Source: Yponomeuta sedellus (taxonomy: Eukaryota; Arthropoda; Insecta; Lepidoptera; Yponomeutidae). From it: a DNA stretch of 64,000 nt. The notes below the pieces were generated by a model, which had not been told where the DNA came from, searched no databases, and was given only the letters and a program-made list of their open reading frames with translations. The DNA lies in NCBI GenBank assembly GCA_934045075.1, contig OW203730.1:13200505-13264504 (forward strand). The letters are read 5' to 3'. The position numbers were made by a program, and so were the translations under genes. Below, in pieces: positions 1 through 12,074 of the stretch (the stretch's first letter is position 1; each line of letters starts with the position of its first letter).

Positions 1-131
1 GCTAATGGGCAACTCACTGGCATCAGTGAAATTTCGAACCAACTGAGCTAATGGGTGACTCAGTGGCATCAGGGAATTTTCGAACCTCTTTCAATACTCT
101 CTGTATTACGTACAGTCACGATACGGATTGA
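1..131 (-). mobile_element. tRNA-related SINE fragment with an internal 47-bp duplication
   Basis: The reverse complement matches 19215-19320 (ACAGAGA..., GAGGTTCGAAA..., CTGATGCCxxTGAGT, CCCATT). The block GCTAATGGG...TTTCGAACC occurs twice, at 1-42 and 48-88, so part of the element is tandemly duplicated with a 47-bp period. The element continues off the left edge of the window. Confidence 0.6.
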
Positions 132-134
132 TAA

Positions 135-1625
135 GTAGTCGACTATACACGGGTTTCTGGATCTTTCTGCACTTCCTGTAGGCCTTCTAAAAGTTTGACG
201 GATCCGATCCGTCCCTCTGCATTTCATTAGATGTTGCGCCTGCGCAGATCTCGAAGGTAGTCGTTGACGCGAGGTCGCGGGCCCTGCGGCGCTGCCGTGC
301 CGGCGGTGTCCCGCTGACCCACACCGGCTCCTCTGCCGGTAAATCGCCGCCGATGACAGTGCGTCTGCGCACCGATGTATTCCCCCTTTGCCGCACCTTT
401 GTCAGCTGTATAGATTGTGCATAGATACATTTTAAAAACTTAAATACTAAATACATTTTTAGAGTAATTGTTATGCTAAAATTAATATATACCTAATCAT
501 TTTAAATGCAGCTTAACTTAATATGTACACTACCTAATATTAATAAGTTATGACTGGAACTGGTCATAAAAGAAAGAAAATAGTTTAAAGAATTTAGCGA
601 AGTCATCCTTAAAAGAAAGTGCTAGTGTGCAAACATTATGTAGAAAAAGCCTATGTAAAATATCTGGTACAACTATTGTAAACGACACTGCTCCTACAGT
701 CAAACCAAGTAATTGGTTTTGTGGGGCCTTATTTATAACATGCAATTTGTTCTTTTTATATTAATAAATACATACATACATTATTGACATTTGTTTTCTA
801 ACCTCTTCACACGTAATCCACTTGAAAACCACTTTAACATTCGTATCTGTATACATAGGTACTCTGGCAGCGGCTTTAATTTTTTTCCACATATGAATTT
901 TAATTCTTTTTTCCGTCAAATTTGCTATTGCATTTCAAAATCAAGGCTGTTTTAAGACTTCTTAAAATTAAAATATTCGTTTTTGGTATAAGTACCTATT
1001 TGGAAAATGCCGATTCCGCAAATTGTAATTGATCACATCACTATGAATGCTATAATGGTCCTTGAGCCTAGAAGGCTAGATTAAATGTCGTGGGATCTAA
1101 AATATAGACATGTCTAAATAAACTCTTCCAACAACGATCTGTATAAGATGCGAAGATCGAATATTTTATTCCCATTGGTAGCGCTACTGAGTCTCAGAAC
1201 TTGGTACGCAGGTAAACATAATTTAGTTCGAAAAGCGCAATTAGGTCTAAAGAGCTTCATCTTCATGTAATGTTGGTGGCTTTTCCGATGACCCCAGACT
1301 TTTACTTTCAGATTATCAGGGCAGCGAGCATCCACTATCGACGACACCAGTAAATACAAATATACAAATATATTTATTTTCTCCAGTACCTACACAATGC
1401 ACTTAAAATTAGTAACTCATAATTATTACAATGTTACATTATGTAGTAGGAGACAGGAGTCCAAAATAGGTTTACCCCGTGCTATGGATCTCCTGGCTTC
1501 CACTTCTCCAAAACCGAGGACACTGTCTCTAATGTATACAGTTTAAGTGTGCAATGGATAACATTAACTCAAGTTTAAGTACAAGTATATTATAACCCAA
1601 ATCAATTTAAAGTTTCTCAAATTAC
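135..1625. other. Gene-free stretch; GC-rich island at about 190-410
   Basis: At about 190-410 the base composition rises sharply and two overlapping minus-strand open frames of 89 and 67 codons run through it, but neither resembles a family I know and no splice or start context favours one. It may be a transposable-element fragment or a conserved non-coding element. The remainder is AT-rich with nothing I can support. Confidence 0.3.
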
Positions 1626-1628
1626 ATT

Positions 1629-1703
1629 AACTTGCCTGCTCTTTATAAAGTTTATAAGTTATAAAGTTAATAAGTTATAAACTTTATAAAGAGCAGGCAA
1701 GTT
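1629..1703. repeat. Perfect 29-bp inverted repeat (hairpin)
   Basis: Left arm 1629-1657 and right arm 1675-1703 are perfect reverse complements, with a 17-bp AT-rich loop. The outer part of each arm is GC-richer (TTGCCTGCTC). No gene is nearby, so this is more likely a small fold-back element than a regulatory terminator. Confidence 0.85.
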
Positions 1704-1709
1704 ATAAAT

Positions 1710-4200
1710 TATAAGTAGTAGGTACCTGGTAACTAAAACCTGTGACCTCTACTCAGCCCTACGACCTAGGTCTTGGATTCGGGTTTCAGCCACAAATTAT
1801 ACAGGTTTCAGCCACTGAGCAAAGGGTGTGTAAAGGTGTGTGTGTGTGTATGTGCATAAGTATGTGTGTGTGTTTGTTATGAAAAGTGCATGTAACAACG
1901 GTATATGTATGTAATGCCTTGCAAAGATCTTGATACATCATTAGCCTAATAGCTTTTCAGTTTCTTCATAATTAAGGTATTATCCTTAGATCCATCCAAA
2001 ATATGTTTACATCGGGCTACTTCGGACCCGGGTTCTCATTAATTTATCATCAATAGATTCAATAGATTATATTTCAATTCAAATTTATAACATCCAATTC
2101 ATGATGAAATTAATGTGTACAGGAGTTCAAACCTCTTTATGTATATAATAAGCGGAGGTAAACGTCTACTTTTTTAATTTTATTCAATACTATACTCATT
2201 GTCGACTCTACATTGATAGGCAATATCATCAACGTTTAGTGAAGTTTGTTAGGTACAAAGACAATGAACGTATGGGTAATTTGCCCTCTGGCAGAGATCA
2301 GCCATTCTAATTGAATTCCCTACGATTTTTTTTTATCTATCATCAACCTCACTTGTGTGACTATTGATTTATACGAGGACACAAATGAAGAGAGGTTAAA
2401 TAATAAATATCTTCAGTTGCTATCAGCGTAGCCCAGCATAAATACCCCGATTCAATCTAGCATGTTAGGCTAGTTGCTGGGTTATGGAACTAATGAAAAT
2501 TCAACCTCTCATCAGCTTTTTATCACCAGAAAAGAGAGACTCAATATGCGTCTATTACCTAGCCTGGATAAGGTAGAGGTTTACCTTCAATAAACGAAAC
2601 GCTCACTTTCACGTGAACGCAGTCTGGTACCTGTTTCGAGCTTCTAAGATAAATCATAGGCCGAATGCATTACATAGACATCCTGTTCAGATAACCCCAG
2701 CACTTGTTCAGCGTTAACCCGCCGAACGCCGTGGGACTTTCCGCTGGACGAGTGAACAATGTCGGCTTTCTATGCCGAAAGCCCTGTGCGAAAAGCGTTC
2801 CGAATTTGATAAAGTGTTTCAATCAGGAGACCATTACAAGAGCCATTTGTCTCCAGTCCCCGCAGGAACAAGCTCTGCAGGTCGCGACCCCGTGCCTTCG
2901 AGACCCTAACACCAGCATAAATCATAATTAAACAATGTGCTTTGACTGGCTTCGAAGATAAGGAATTCTAATTAAGATTTTCATAGTTAAAGATTATCGC
3001 AGGCGTATCACTAGATAGAATTTTCGCCAATAGGCCGCGTGTCTCATTAGTCATTATAGAGATTCGCGTGTGCAGCTATATAGAGATAACAGTATTCGCG
3101 CATCATTTGACCGCGTGACTTCATAACAGCGATTAATGCATTCGGCATAACTCCCCGCAGCAGACAGTTTTATAGAATAATAAGTATCGTAAACAGCTCA
3201 TCCGGCGAATTATCTCGATCTCTCCGACCTTTTCTGATTTAACAATACTGTCTCTATGTGCAAGTAATTACAAGGTGCGCTATAAATTGTGGGTGAGGCA
3301 TTGTCGTGCGCTGGGAAGCGCGCGCGACCCGCGCCCCGTACTTAAGGGTTACGTGTCTCATCAGGAAGATGTACCTTATTACAACGCCATCAATTTGATC
3401 GATGTCTCGGCTGCGATTGAGTTGTTAGACGCGGACGACAGTTATGGGTCGTTTCATCAATCTGCGGCCGACTGCCCGCCTCATTCGCGAACGCATGCCA
3501 CCGCCGCCGCGCCGGGGTCCGGTCGGAGGTCGCCTTGGATGCTAATGCGAACATTATTGTTTTCAGAAAACAATCAGTAAGCGCTTTCTCAATGGGGCGG
3601 ATGGGACGTAATTGCCGCTCCGAGGGCCGCCGGGCGCTTGTCAAGGCTATAAAGCCGAAGAATTCCATGCCAAGTGCAATTTTCCGCCGCAACTAGGTTT
3701 AGAAGCGATTTTCATTACCCGTCCCAGGGGTTCGCGACCTACTCTAATTAGCTTAGATACTTATGATTAAACGACGCGGTCACGACTCGGTGATTTACTT
3801 GAAACCGCGCGCTTTTGTCTCGGCTTGGCGCATTCGTCATCTCAGCGAGATGCGGCGCCTGCGCCCCTGTATATTCATGCTTTCATTTTACATCAAACTT
3901 AACGAGAACATCGTTTGATTAGTAAAATAGCCTTGGCAGCCTGAGTAGAACTTTATTTAAGATTTATAACAGTTAGCGAAATTTATAGCTTGATTCTCTG
4001 CATTCCAGTCGTTGGGGCTACATTTTATACTCATCGTTAAAGTGAGTCTTATTATAAATATGTCGCGGTAAAGCAATGTCGAGACTAGTGACCAATTCAT
4101 CAAACATTAATTAAGGAAACCAATCGCAGCCACGACAATTACATATGTACATGTACTGGGCTACCCACCTACAGCGTTGAATGTCGTAAAGATAGATTTT
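1710..4200. other. Gene-free stretch; GT microsatellite and GC-rich islands
   Basis: A GT-rich simple repeat lies at about 1829-1872. Blocks around 2700-2900 and 3280-3900 are GC-rich and low in repeats, with short open frames on both strands that look like chance. These could be conserved non-coding DNA. I see no exon with convincing splice sites. Confidence 0.3.
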
Positions 4201-4214
4201 ACTAGTTTTCCCTC

Positions 4215-4410
4215 AACTTTTTATCTATAATATAAAAATGTATCGCTGAATGTGTTGGTAAGCGCAAATCTCAAGAGCAGCTGAACCGAGTTTGCTAATT
4301 CTTTTTTTAGAATATTCCTTGAAGTACGAGGATGGTTCTTACGGAGAGAAAAATAAAAAAAAAGAATCGACTGTTAGGCGGTACGAAGTTCGCTGGGTCA
4401 GCTAGTGGTA
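4215..4410 (+). mobile_element. Interspersed repeat ending in GGTCAGCTAG
   Basis: This matches the reverse complement of 31320-31499, with TATAATATAAAAATG at one edge and TTCGCTGGGTCAGCTAG at the other. No open reading frame is present. Class not assigned. Confidence 0.6.
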
Positions 4411-4429
4411 GATAAAAAAAACCTTACTG

Positions 4430-7400
4430 TAACATTATAAACGCGAAAGTTTGTAAGTACGGACCCTGTTTCGCATGAAAACTACCACATGGATTTTAAT
4501 GAAACATTACAATAATATAGCTTATACAGCAAAATAACACATACGCTACAATTTATAAAGATATTGTGTGAATTGTCTAAAATATGACGATAAGTACGTA
4601 GGAAAAAATCTACCCGATAATCCGGCGTAGACGATGTCACTGGGATGTATACAATATTTGGAACGTAGGTAGGTATCTAGAGAACATCAATGGAATCAAA
4701 GATCGTCCTAGCCAAGTAAATCCAATTTGATCATTAAAAGTATAAATTGTGTGTTATACTGAGTAGCTATTTTTATCAAATACAAATCTGTAGTGGATCA
4801 TTTACACGAGGACAGTATTGTATGAATGTAGCCACAAGCTCGATAAGTACTCAATCGATTGCTTGTCATGCGAAGGCACTGATGGCTTGCTAAGTAAATG
4901 ACCTTGTGTAAATGGTACATAACAGGCAGATACCGGTAGAATGGCGAGTGACAGCAGATAACTGGAAATAAAATAACAAGTCCCAGAAAGAGTAGAGTGC
5001 TGTTTTTACAAGGCGCACACAAAAAAAGTACTCTTGACAATCATCTTTGGGCGGTGTTTTTTATCAACTGATACATGATTAATCGGTTGTCCGATTGGGA
5101 GTCAAGTGTATCTAATAATTCGACCGTTATCAAGGGGCCCACGCGAGTTTATAGTCATCAACAAAATATTCGTATTGACGTTTGATCAAACCAGAAAAGC
5201 AGCTACGGTATTATAATAATAACAACTTCCGAAGTCAACGAAGCGGTGGTACAGTGGGCAGTACAGACTCGGAAGCGAGAGACCCTGTCTGATACCCGGT
5301 GCGCCCAGGTACCTATGACTTTGTTTATTTTCAAAGTTACGTATATCTTGGGACTTCGTAGCAAAACCACATAATACAGTGAAGGAAAATATCGTGAGGA
5401 AACCCGGAAGTTGGTTGGCTTCACACGTATTAACTTCTCTTTCCTGTGGGCTACGCTGACAAAGCTGTCAGGATAGTATAGGTGCTGGGCTAGCCTACTC
5501 TATCTGAAAAAACTATATCCCGCCACTGCATCCGTCCCTTCCTAGGGTATAAAATTACAGATTTACAATTAGGAATAGTCATATTTATGTAGGTTCAGAT
5601 GGCAACAGGATAACTGAGGTATATGAAATTTAACTTTTTTTTATATACGGAATTACAGTTACGGAATACGCTCTCAGGTAATCTATTCTCATCAATTCAA
5701 TAAAATATCAACTACATTTTGTAAATATTTTTTGGCTAAATAAAAAAAGGTATTACGGTGATTGTACCTACTTACGCATGCGCGAGAAATATCCAAATAC
5801 GTCCACCCACAATATAGAATTTAGCATCTTATTTTTTGAACATACCTCGAGTAAAACTATAAATTACTCTTAATAACTTTGCTAAAAAACGTGAAAATGC
5901 CGCCCCCGCTGTAGGCTATAATAGCGTGTGTAGTACTCGCTTGTGGTAAATTCAGCGAAATCTAAAGACAGGTATTTTTTAGTGATATTCGAACTTATGA
6001 GGCACACAATAAGAGCAACGGAGCAGTATTATATTTATGCGCATTATACTCGTACAAAGATGTCTTAGGCAATTTAGGAAGAAGATTGTTTTCGTTAAGT
6101 CTATGTACTTACCTACTTATTTCGATATAGTTTTTTTTAAATAATGACCATAGGTAATGATCATGATTAAAATGGCGAAAATGTAGAGCTTTGGTTTAGA
6201 CGATAAGTTGTCATAATGTTTAGCATTTTAAGCAGGGGAGCGGTCATTGACATGCAACGTGAACCACTTAATCGTTTTTTTATTTACGGCAGAAGGTATA
6301 CCTACTCGTAATACCTCTGTGTCAGGAAGATAGGTACCTAGCTCCACAAGGGTTATTGAGACTAGCGACGGCTGACCCCTATGTTATACTCGTGAACAGG
6401 TGCTGTCCGTTCGTATGTCTGATCGCAGTGTTACCTAGTGTTTTCCTAATTTGTAATGTTTTAGCACTGCATGTTGTTAATTGCACTCAAGGGATCTCGT
6501 TAGGTGGGTACTCATTAGGCATTAATTAAAATAGAGAAAAATGGTTTAATTAATTCGGAATCATTTAAACGATTTCAACTTACTCACTATCAACAACTTA
6601 GAATATGGAAGTTATGTGTCTAAAATGTGTCCGTATTTTTACTTTCTAGAACTTCGTTGGGCCATAATTTTAAAAGTTTGTTTGACAATCACACAAGTGT
6701 TAGAATGTGGATGGAATGTCCGCTGGAAGATTAGAATAAGGAGAGAGGAAATTGGTCAGAGTTTCTTCGCTGCCTTATTCACTACATAATCCACAGAACA
6801 CAATATCGACCGAAAGGCAGGTTGCGCTGTGTAAAGGCAGGGTGTAGGTACACTCCATAAATAGAACGCTGATACAAATGTTCGAATTTCTGTCTTACTT
6901 TATCTGGATCATATGCATGCGTTCGCAACTATGGCACGCAAAACGTGGGGTGTCATTCAGCGCTCACTAGGTCACGACAGACGGCACCCATCAATGGACC
7001 TGTCAATTACATCCGCGACCCCTATAATTACAATGTAAATATTTCGCGCTGTAATTACCACGCTGTGTCCAATTTGCTTACCGTAATGGGTTCGCGCCGG
7101 CACTTTTTGCCGCTGTAGGTCTATTGTGGAGGAGTGCACACATTTCCGCATGATTTTGAGATAGGTAGATGAAGCGAAAATGTTTCCTCCTGTCTCTCAA
7201 TGTGTTTTACTAATTAAAATATTTTTTTTATCAAACATTTTAAATAATCCATGCGGTAACGACAAAAAAATCTTTAAATTATTCAAAAAGTATATTCTAA
7301 ATATGGAACGTGATCTGTTGGTTAGTTTCTTTACCCTTAACCGCATGGTTTTTTTTAATGTTAAAATAATGTAGGAAAAATCGAAATAAAATTATAAATG

Positions 7401-7885
7401 GTTCACTAATTAGTGATTTTAGGAAATAGTGACGATTATTATTATTATTATTGCATACAAAATATTATTTAAGTAGGTGACGCCTTTGCCTACTTATCAG
7501 ATAAAATGGTTCGCCTGGGAAAGACTGAGCCATATCCTCGGCAAAAGCTCTATTTGCCACCCGCAGCAAAAACTAAGCACGAAGCCAGGAGATGTGGGAT
7601 ACTGTTAGATATTTTTGTTTGGATATCAGTTTCGTTGTTCCGTACTTTCGAACGGCGAAATCTGATATCGACTCTTTCGTCCGTCGTAATAAAAGGAAAA
7701 CATATGGGCTATTGTAATTGTAATGGCCGATACAACATCCGTCAAGATCTTATCTGCGATAAAAGGTTCGTAATGAACAAAACACACCTGTGGGCCATGT
7801 AGGCGTACACAGGGTGTCATGCAGTATGCGTACTATGATTTAAGGCCTAAATTATGAAAAGAAGAAAAAATATTATATATCTTCA
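4430..7885. other. Gene-free AT-rich stretch
   Basis: A GTGAAGGAAAATATCGTGAGG block at about 5381-5401 belongs to a family seen at least eight times in the window (see 25640, 26590, 36330, 41655, 46000, 48690, 51500). An ATT simple repeat lies at about 7436-7452. Nothing else can be supported. Confidence 0.3.
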
Positions 7886-7889
7886 CTTA

Positions 7890-8260
7890 ATGCCGCTCCT
7901 CAAGGAGTAATTCCCATACAAAAGTAGTTTGGTTTTTTGTTTACAAACGACATGCGGAATAAAACTAAAACTTTTTCAATGTGTTTATAACACACATTGA
8001 GGTTTGGTCGTGCTTACAACTGAGGATAACAGAATAAGTAATAAATCATAGCCACATAAGAACTTTCATAGAAACTATTCTCAAGGTTATAACTTCTTTT
8101 TGATACGTTTATTTCCAATTCTAAGCACGATCAAACCCCGATTTGTGACCTCTAAGCAAATTGCCAAAGTTTCATTTGGATCCACCACGTTGTTTGTAAA
8201 TGAAAAACAAACTACGTTTGTACGGGAATTGCTCCTTGAGGGATTTTTTGGTCGAAGGTC
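7890..8260. mobile_element. Fold-back (inverted-repeat) element
   Basis: The block beginning CTCAAGGAGTAATTCCCATA near 7899 and running to about 8075 is repeated in inverse orientation at about 8100-8255 (read on the minus strand as CTCAAGGAGCAATTCCCGTA, then GTAGTTTG, then TCGTGCTTA). A third, single copy lies at 9860-10080. The arrangement fits a MITE-like family or two copies inserted head to head. No coding sequence is present. Confidence 0.65.
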
Positions 8261-8514
8261 GAAGCAAAATCGGAGATACGCCACGAACAACTGAAACTTA
8301 AGTTCAATGGTAGGTATATAGGTACACAATATTTAGAATCAGCAGTAGATCTAGGTTTAGTGTATTGGATTTATGTTATTTGTTGTGCCAATTTTTATGA
8401 CAAAGCTCTCTGTGAATGTTTGGATTTTGTAATGATCTTTGCTCGAAATAAATTATATATACTTAGAACGACTAATAATTTCATCTCTATATCAGGTTTT
8501 GCTAGTCTAGTGGC

Positions 8515-8632
8515 TAGTCTTGCAAGGCTCCACCAATCCCGACTTGGACCCCCTGGTGGAGTATGGCCTATACCTTCCTTAGGGAAGAGATCCGTGCCCC
8601 TCGGTGGGGACATTATGGGTTGATGATGATAA
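8515..8632 (+). mobile_element. 3' part of a 5S-derived SINE
   Basis: The stretch CTCCACCAATCC, GACTTGGAC, GGTGGAGTATGGCCTA and GGGGACATTATGGGTTGATG matches the 3' half of the full element at 19690-20060. The 5S-like head is missing. Confidence 0.65.
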
Positions 8633-8639
8633 TCTGGCT

Positions 8640-9855
8640 CTGCGATAGAACTACAGATTTTTTCTCAGATTTTTGCTCACTAATAATAATTCTTAAAAAA
8701 TGCGAAACGATATGGTAAGTGTTTAAGATTTTTTAAGAATTATTAAGTGCGAAAAAACTCCCAGTTGTGCCCGTCAGCATCGACCGCAATATGGTTATTT
8801 TGCGCTAGTATTGTAGTCATTAGAAGTACATATATATGACTTACCTATTTTAATTTGTATAGTTGCACCCGCATGTGTAATGTCGAGATTCCTTCAGTAT
8901 AATAATAACATTGGTTTCAACTTGTAAACTTCGTTAAAAAAGGGTCTAGACAGACTGAAGGACGGTGGTTCTGGTCCATGGAACCGTAAAAATCTCTTTC
9001 AATTGTGACAGTCTATTAAGTTCTATCACATCTGTTAAGTATCATCCTGTACCTAACTTAGAGATAGCAGAACCAGACGGTAATTTGGTTTACCACTGAA
9101 AAAAAAAACAAGCAGTTCCGTACGGCACGTTCCTCTTCCAATTAATTACGTCATTGTTCTATCGTACGTTTTGCCTCTAAATACTTTGACGGGAATGTAG
9201 TCAGACCAAGCATTAACGTTTTCAAATAGTATCAATAGAGTTCAAAATTGAAAACCTCAAGTCACTGTGGCGCCCTGACATTTTACAAATATCTATATTG
9301 AGCCATAGGCATTGACTTTACTTCACACTTCTGTCGATTACAAGAAGGCTCATCTTCAGGGTGCCGTTTCGAGCGTCTTCCACCTTTATTCGTAGTACCG
9401 TCGGGGTATGCGTTAAGGTGAGTCTTGTTTGAAGTAATTGGCTATATTGTGCCATTTGCCCGCGCAATAAGGACCTCATTAGCGTGGCACGCGCGGCGCG
9501 GGCGACCGGCATGCTGCCGCGTCCGGCTGAGGAGCATTTAACTACTCAAATATTTTTTGTTTTTGCTACAGCCCCCATTTACTTTCAGGGCCTCCCGTTG
9601 GGTCTTTCCCAATAAGTACAGCACTAAATCTTAATTTTTGTTTTCGAAACCGCCTCGTGGATATATATGGAACACCACATATTGATATCTACACAACACT
9701 GATAAAAACAAACACGGCCCTTATTTGTGTTTTTATTTGGACGTTTTGACGACATTGACAACTAACTAAGCGAGTACAGGTCGCTTGTTTCTTGTTCGTC
9801 TTACTTAAGGTTTTGAAATATATTCTACCTAAAATATGTAGGTACCATACTCGTA
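8640..9855. other. Gene-free stretch
   Basis: I see only AT-rich unique sequence with a somewhat GC-richer piece at about 9470-9530. No feature can be supported. Confidence 0.3.
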
Positions 9856-9859
9856 TTCA

Positions 9860-10080
9860 GAGTCTCACTCAAGGAGCAATTGCCATACAAACGTAGTTTG
9901 GTTTTAATTCACATAACCTACGATATACCAGATCGCTATGGATCATTTTGCAAGAACGTTTAGAGGATACAAATCGAGCTTTGATCGTGCTTACAACTGA
10001 GAATCACAGTCTAAAAAAAAAATATAGCCTCTTAAGACTTTGCATACAAATTATTCTCCCATTCTAAGCATATTTTTGTT
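9860..10080 (+). mobile_element. Single copy of the 7.9-8.26 kb repeat family
   Basis: It shares CTCAAGGAGCAATTGCCATA, ACGTAGTTTGGTTTT and GATCGTGCTTACAACTGAG with the arms of the fold-back element. It is diverged and carries no open frame. Confidence 0.6.
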
Positions 10081-10094
10081 GTGGTACTTTGTAT

Positions 10095-11050
10095 CTATAT
10101 AAAAGAAAATCTGAGCCTAAATGAGTATGTGCATTTTTCCATACGCAATGATCTATTTCGTTAGCAATTTTACAGGTTCTCAAATCACAGCTCAGATCGT
10201 TGAGCCAGAAGTCATATTATGACAAAAGCTCTTTTCCTGACGTGCGATGCAGTTGCGACAGACGGAATGTAAACGTGGCGGGAGAAAATAAAGTGGCGCT
10301 GGAGGGCAGGTGGAGACAGGTCCAGAAAGAATGCTAAAATTGTTCGAAAAACTAGTATTAGAATCGTACTCAGAGAACCTAGCAAACGAACAGGTACGGA
10401 GAAGGACGTTGAGGAAAATACAAAAAAAACACTTCTGGAACCAATCTGCTCTAAGTGCAGGCCAAAACTTATTCATACTAACATTTATAGGTGATGTGTC
10501 TAGATGTATGCCTTGTAACTCAGTATAAGTGTAAACAAGCCTCTAATGAGTTCAACTCACTGGCAGGAGGCATCAATAACAACATTGAGGAATACATCAT
10601 GTCAGTTGGACTGTAGCTTGCCTTTATTATTCGCTAATGGTTTGCAGACCGTTTGCAGCTTTGTAAGAGGAAAACACTGAGACTTGACTGGCGAAAGTCT
10701 ATGCACAATAGTGGAACGTACACTCGACTGGACATTGATCTTCACATAGAAAAAATAATTTAATGCCTTGCATTATGGCAACGGGTCCGTAAGTCCAAAA
10801 CGTAAAGGTTCGTCTGTTGTCGCGTGAACAATAGCAACAACTGAAAAGCCTCCTTTTGAGGTGGACCAACACATACACTTTGCGTTTGTCAGTTGGAGGT
10901 TGAATGAAAAAGACAACTGAAAATGATGGCTATCGAATTGGAGGACTCTGCACATCTTTCAATTCGATAAAATTTTCATCAGGTTAAGAAAATTTATTCC
11001 TGTGGCTTGTCTCTTGATCGCACATAACAGACGGAAGAACCCTCTTACGG
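10095..11050. other. Gene-free stretch
   Basis: Overlapping open frames of 72 (plus) and 94 (minus) codons at 10190-10530 are not recognisable and have no supporting splice or promoter context. Nothing else is evident. Confidence 0.3.
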
Positions 11051-11055
11051 ATTAC

Positions 11056-12068
11056 AAGTTTACGCAATAGGTACTTCTTTGCGACAAGTGCGAACAAAAT
11101 ATACGTGTCTAGTTGTATTTTCTTCTAGATGAACACTTTTCTTTTATAAGTTTACGCAATAGGTACTTCTTTGCGACAAGTGTGAACAAAATATATTTGT
11201 CTAGTTGTATTTTCTTCTAGATGAACACTTTTCTTTTATAAGTTTACGCAATAGGTACTTCTTTGCGACAAGTGCGAACAAAATATACGTGTCTAGTTGT
11301 ATTTTCTTCTAGATGAACACTTTTCTTTTATAAGTTTACGCAATAGGTACTTCTTTGCGACAAGTGTGAACAAAATATATTTGTCTAGTTGTATTTTCTT
11401 CTAGATGAACACTTTTCTTTTATAAGTTTACGCAATAGGTACTTCTTTGCGACAAGTGCGAACAAAATATACGTGTCTAGTTGTATTTTCTTCTAGATGA
11501 ACACTTTTCTTTTATAAGTTTACGCAATAGGTACTTCTTTGCGACAAGTGCGAACAAAATATACGTGTCTAGTTGTATTTTCTTCTAGATGAACACTTTT
11601 CTTTTATAAGTTTACGCAATAGGTACTTCTTTGCGACAAGTGCGAACAAAATATACGTGTCTAGTTGTATTTTCTTCTAGATGAACACTTTTCTTTTATA
11701 AGTTTACGCAATAGGTACTTCTTTGCGACAAGTGCGAACAAAATATACGTGTCTAGTTGTATTTTCTTCTAGATGAACACTTTTCTTTTATAAGTTTACG
11801 CAATAGGTACTTCTTTGCGACAAGTGCGAACAAAATATACGTGTCTAGTTGTATTTTCTTCTAGATGAACACTTTTCTTTTATAAGTTTACGCAATAGGT
11901 ACTTCTTTGCGACAAGTGCGAACAAAATATACGTGTCTAGTTGTATTTTCTTCTAGATGAACACTTTTCTTTTATAAGTTTACGCAATAGGTACTTCTTT
12001 GCGACAAGTGCGAACAAAATATACGTGTCTAGTTAGTTGTATTTTCTTCTAGATGAACACTTTTCTTT
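11056..12068. repeat. 92-bp minisatellite, 11 copies, two alternating variants
   Basis: Units start at 11056 and recur every 92 bp (11148, 11240, 11332 and on to 11976). Two variants occur: A has GTGCGAAC...ATACGTGTC, B has GTGTGAAC...ATATTTGTC. The order is A B A B followed by seven A units. The last unit has a 4-bp AGTT duplication. Apart from this the copies are almost identical, which points to recent expansion. There is no variable spacer, so it is not a CRISPR array. Confidence 0.97.
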
Positions 12069-12074
12069 GGTAAC

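Noticed and set aside
3275..3692. Overlapping 100-codon frames on both strands in a GC-rich block
   Set aside because: Frames mirror each other, have no known domain and no splice context.
11056..12068. CRISPR-like array
   Set aside because: Units are 92 bp, contiguous and nearly identical with no spacers, in a eukaryotic context; this is a minisatellite.
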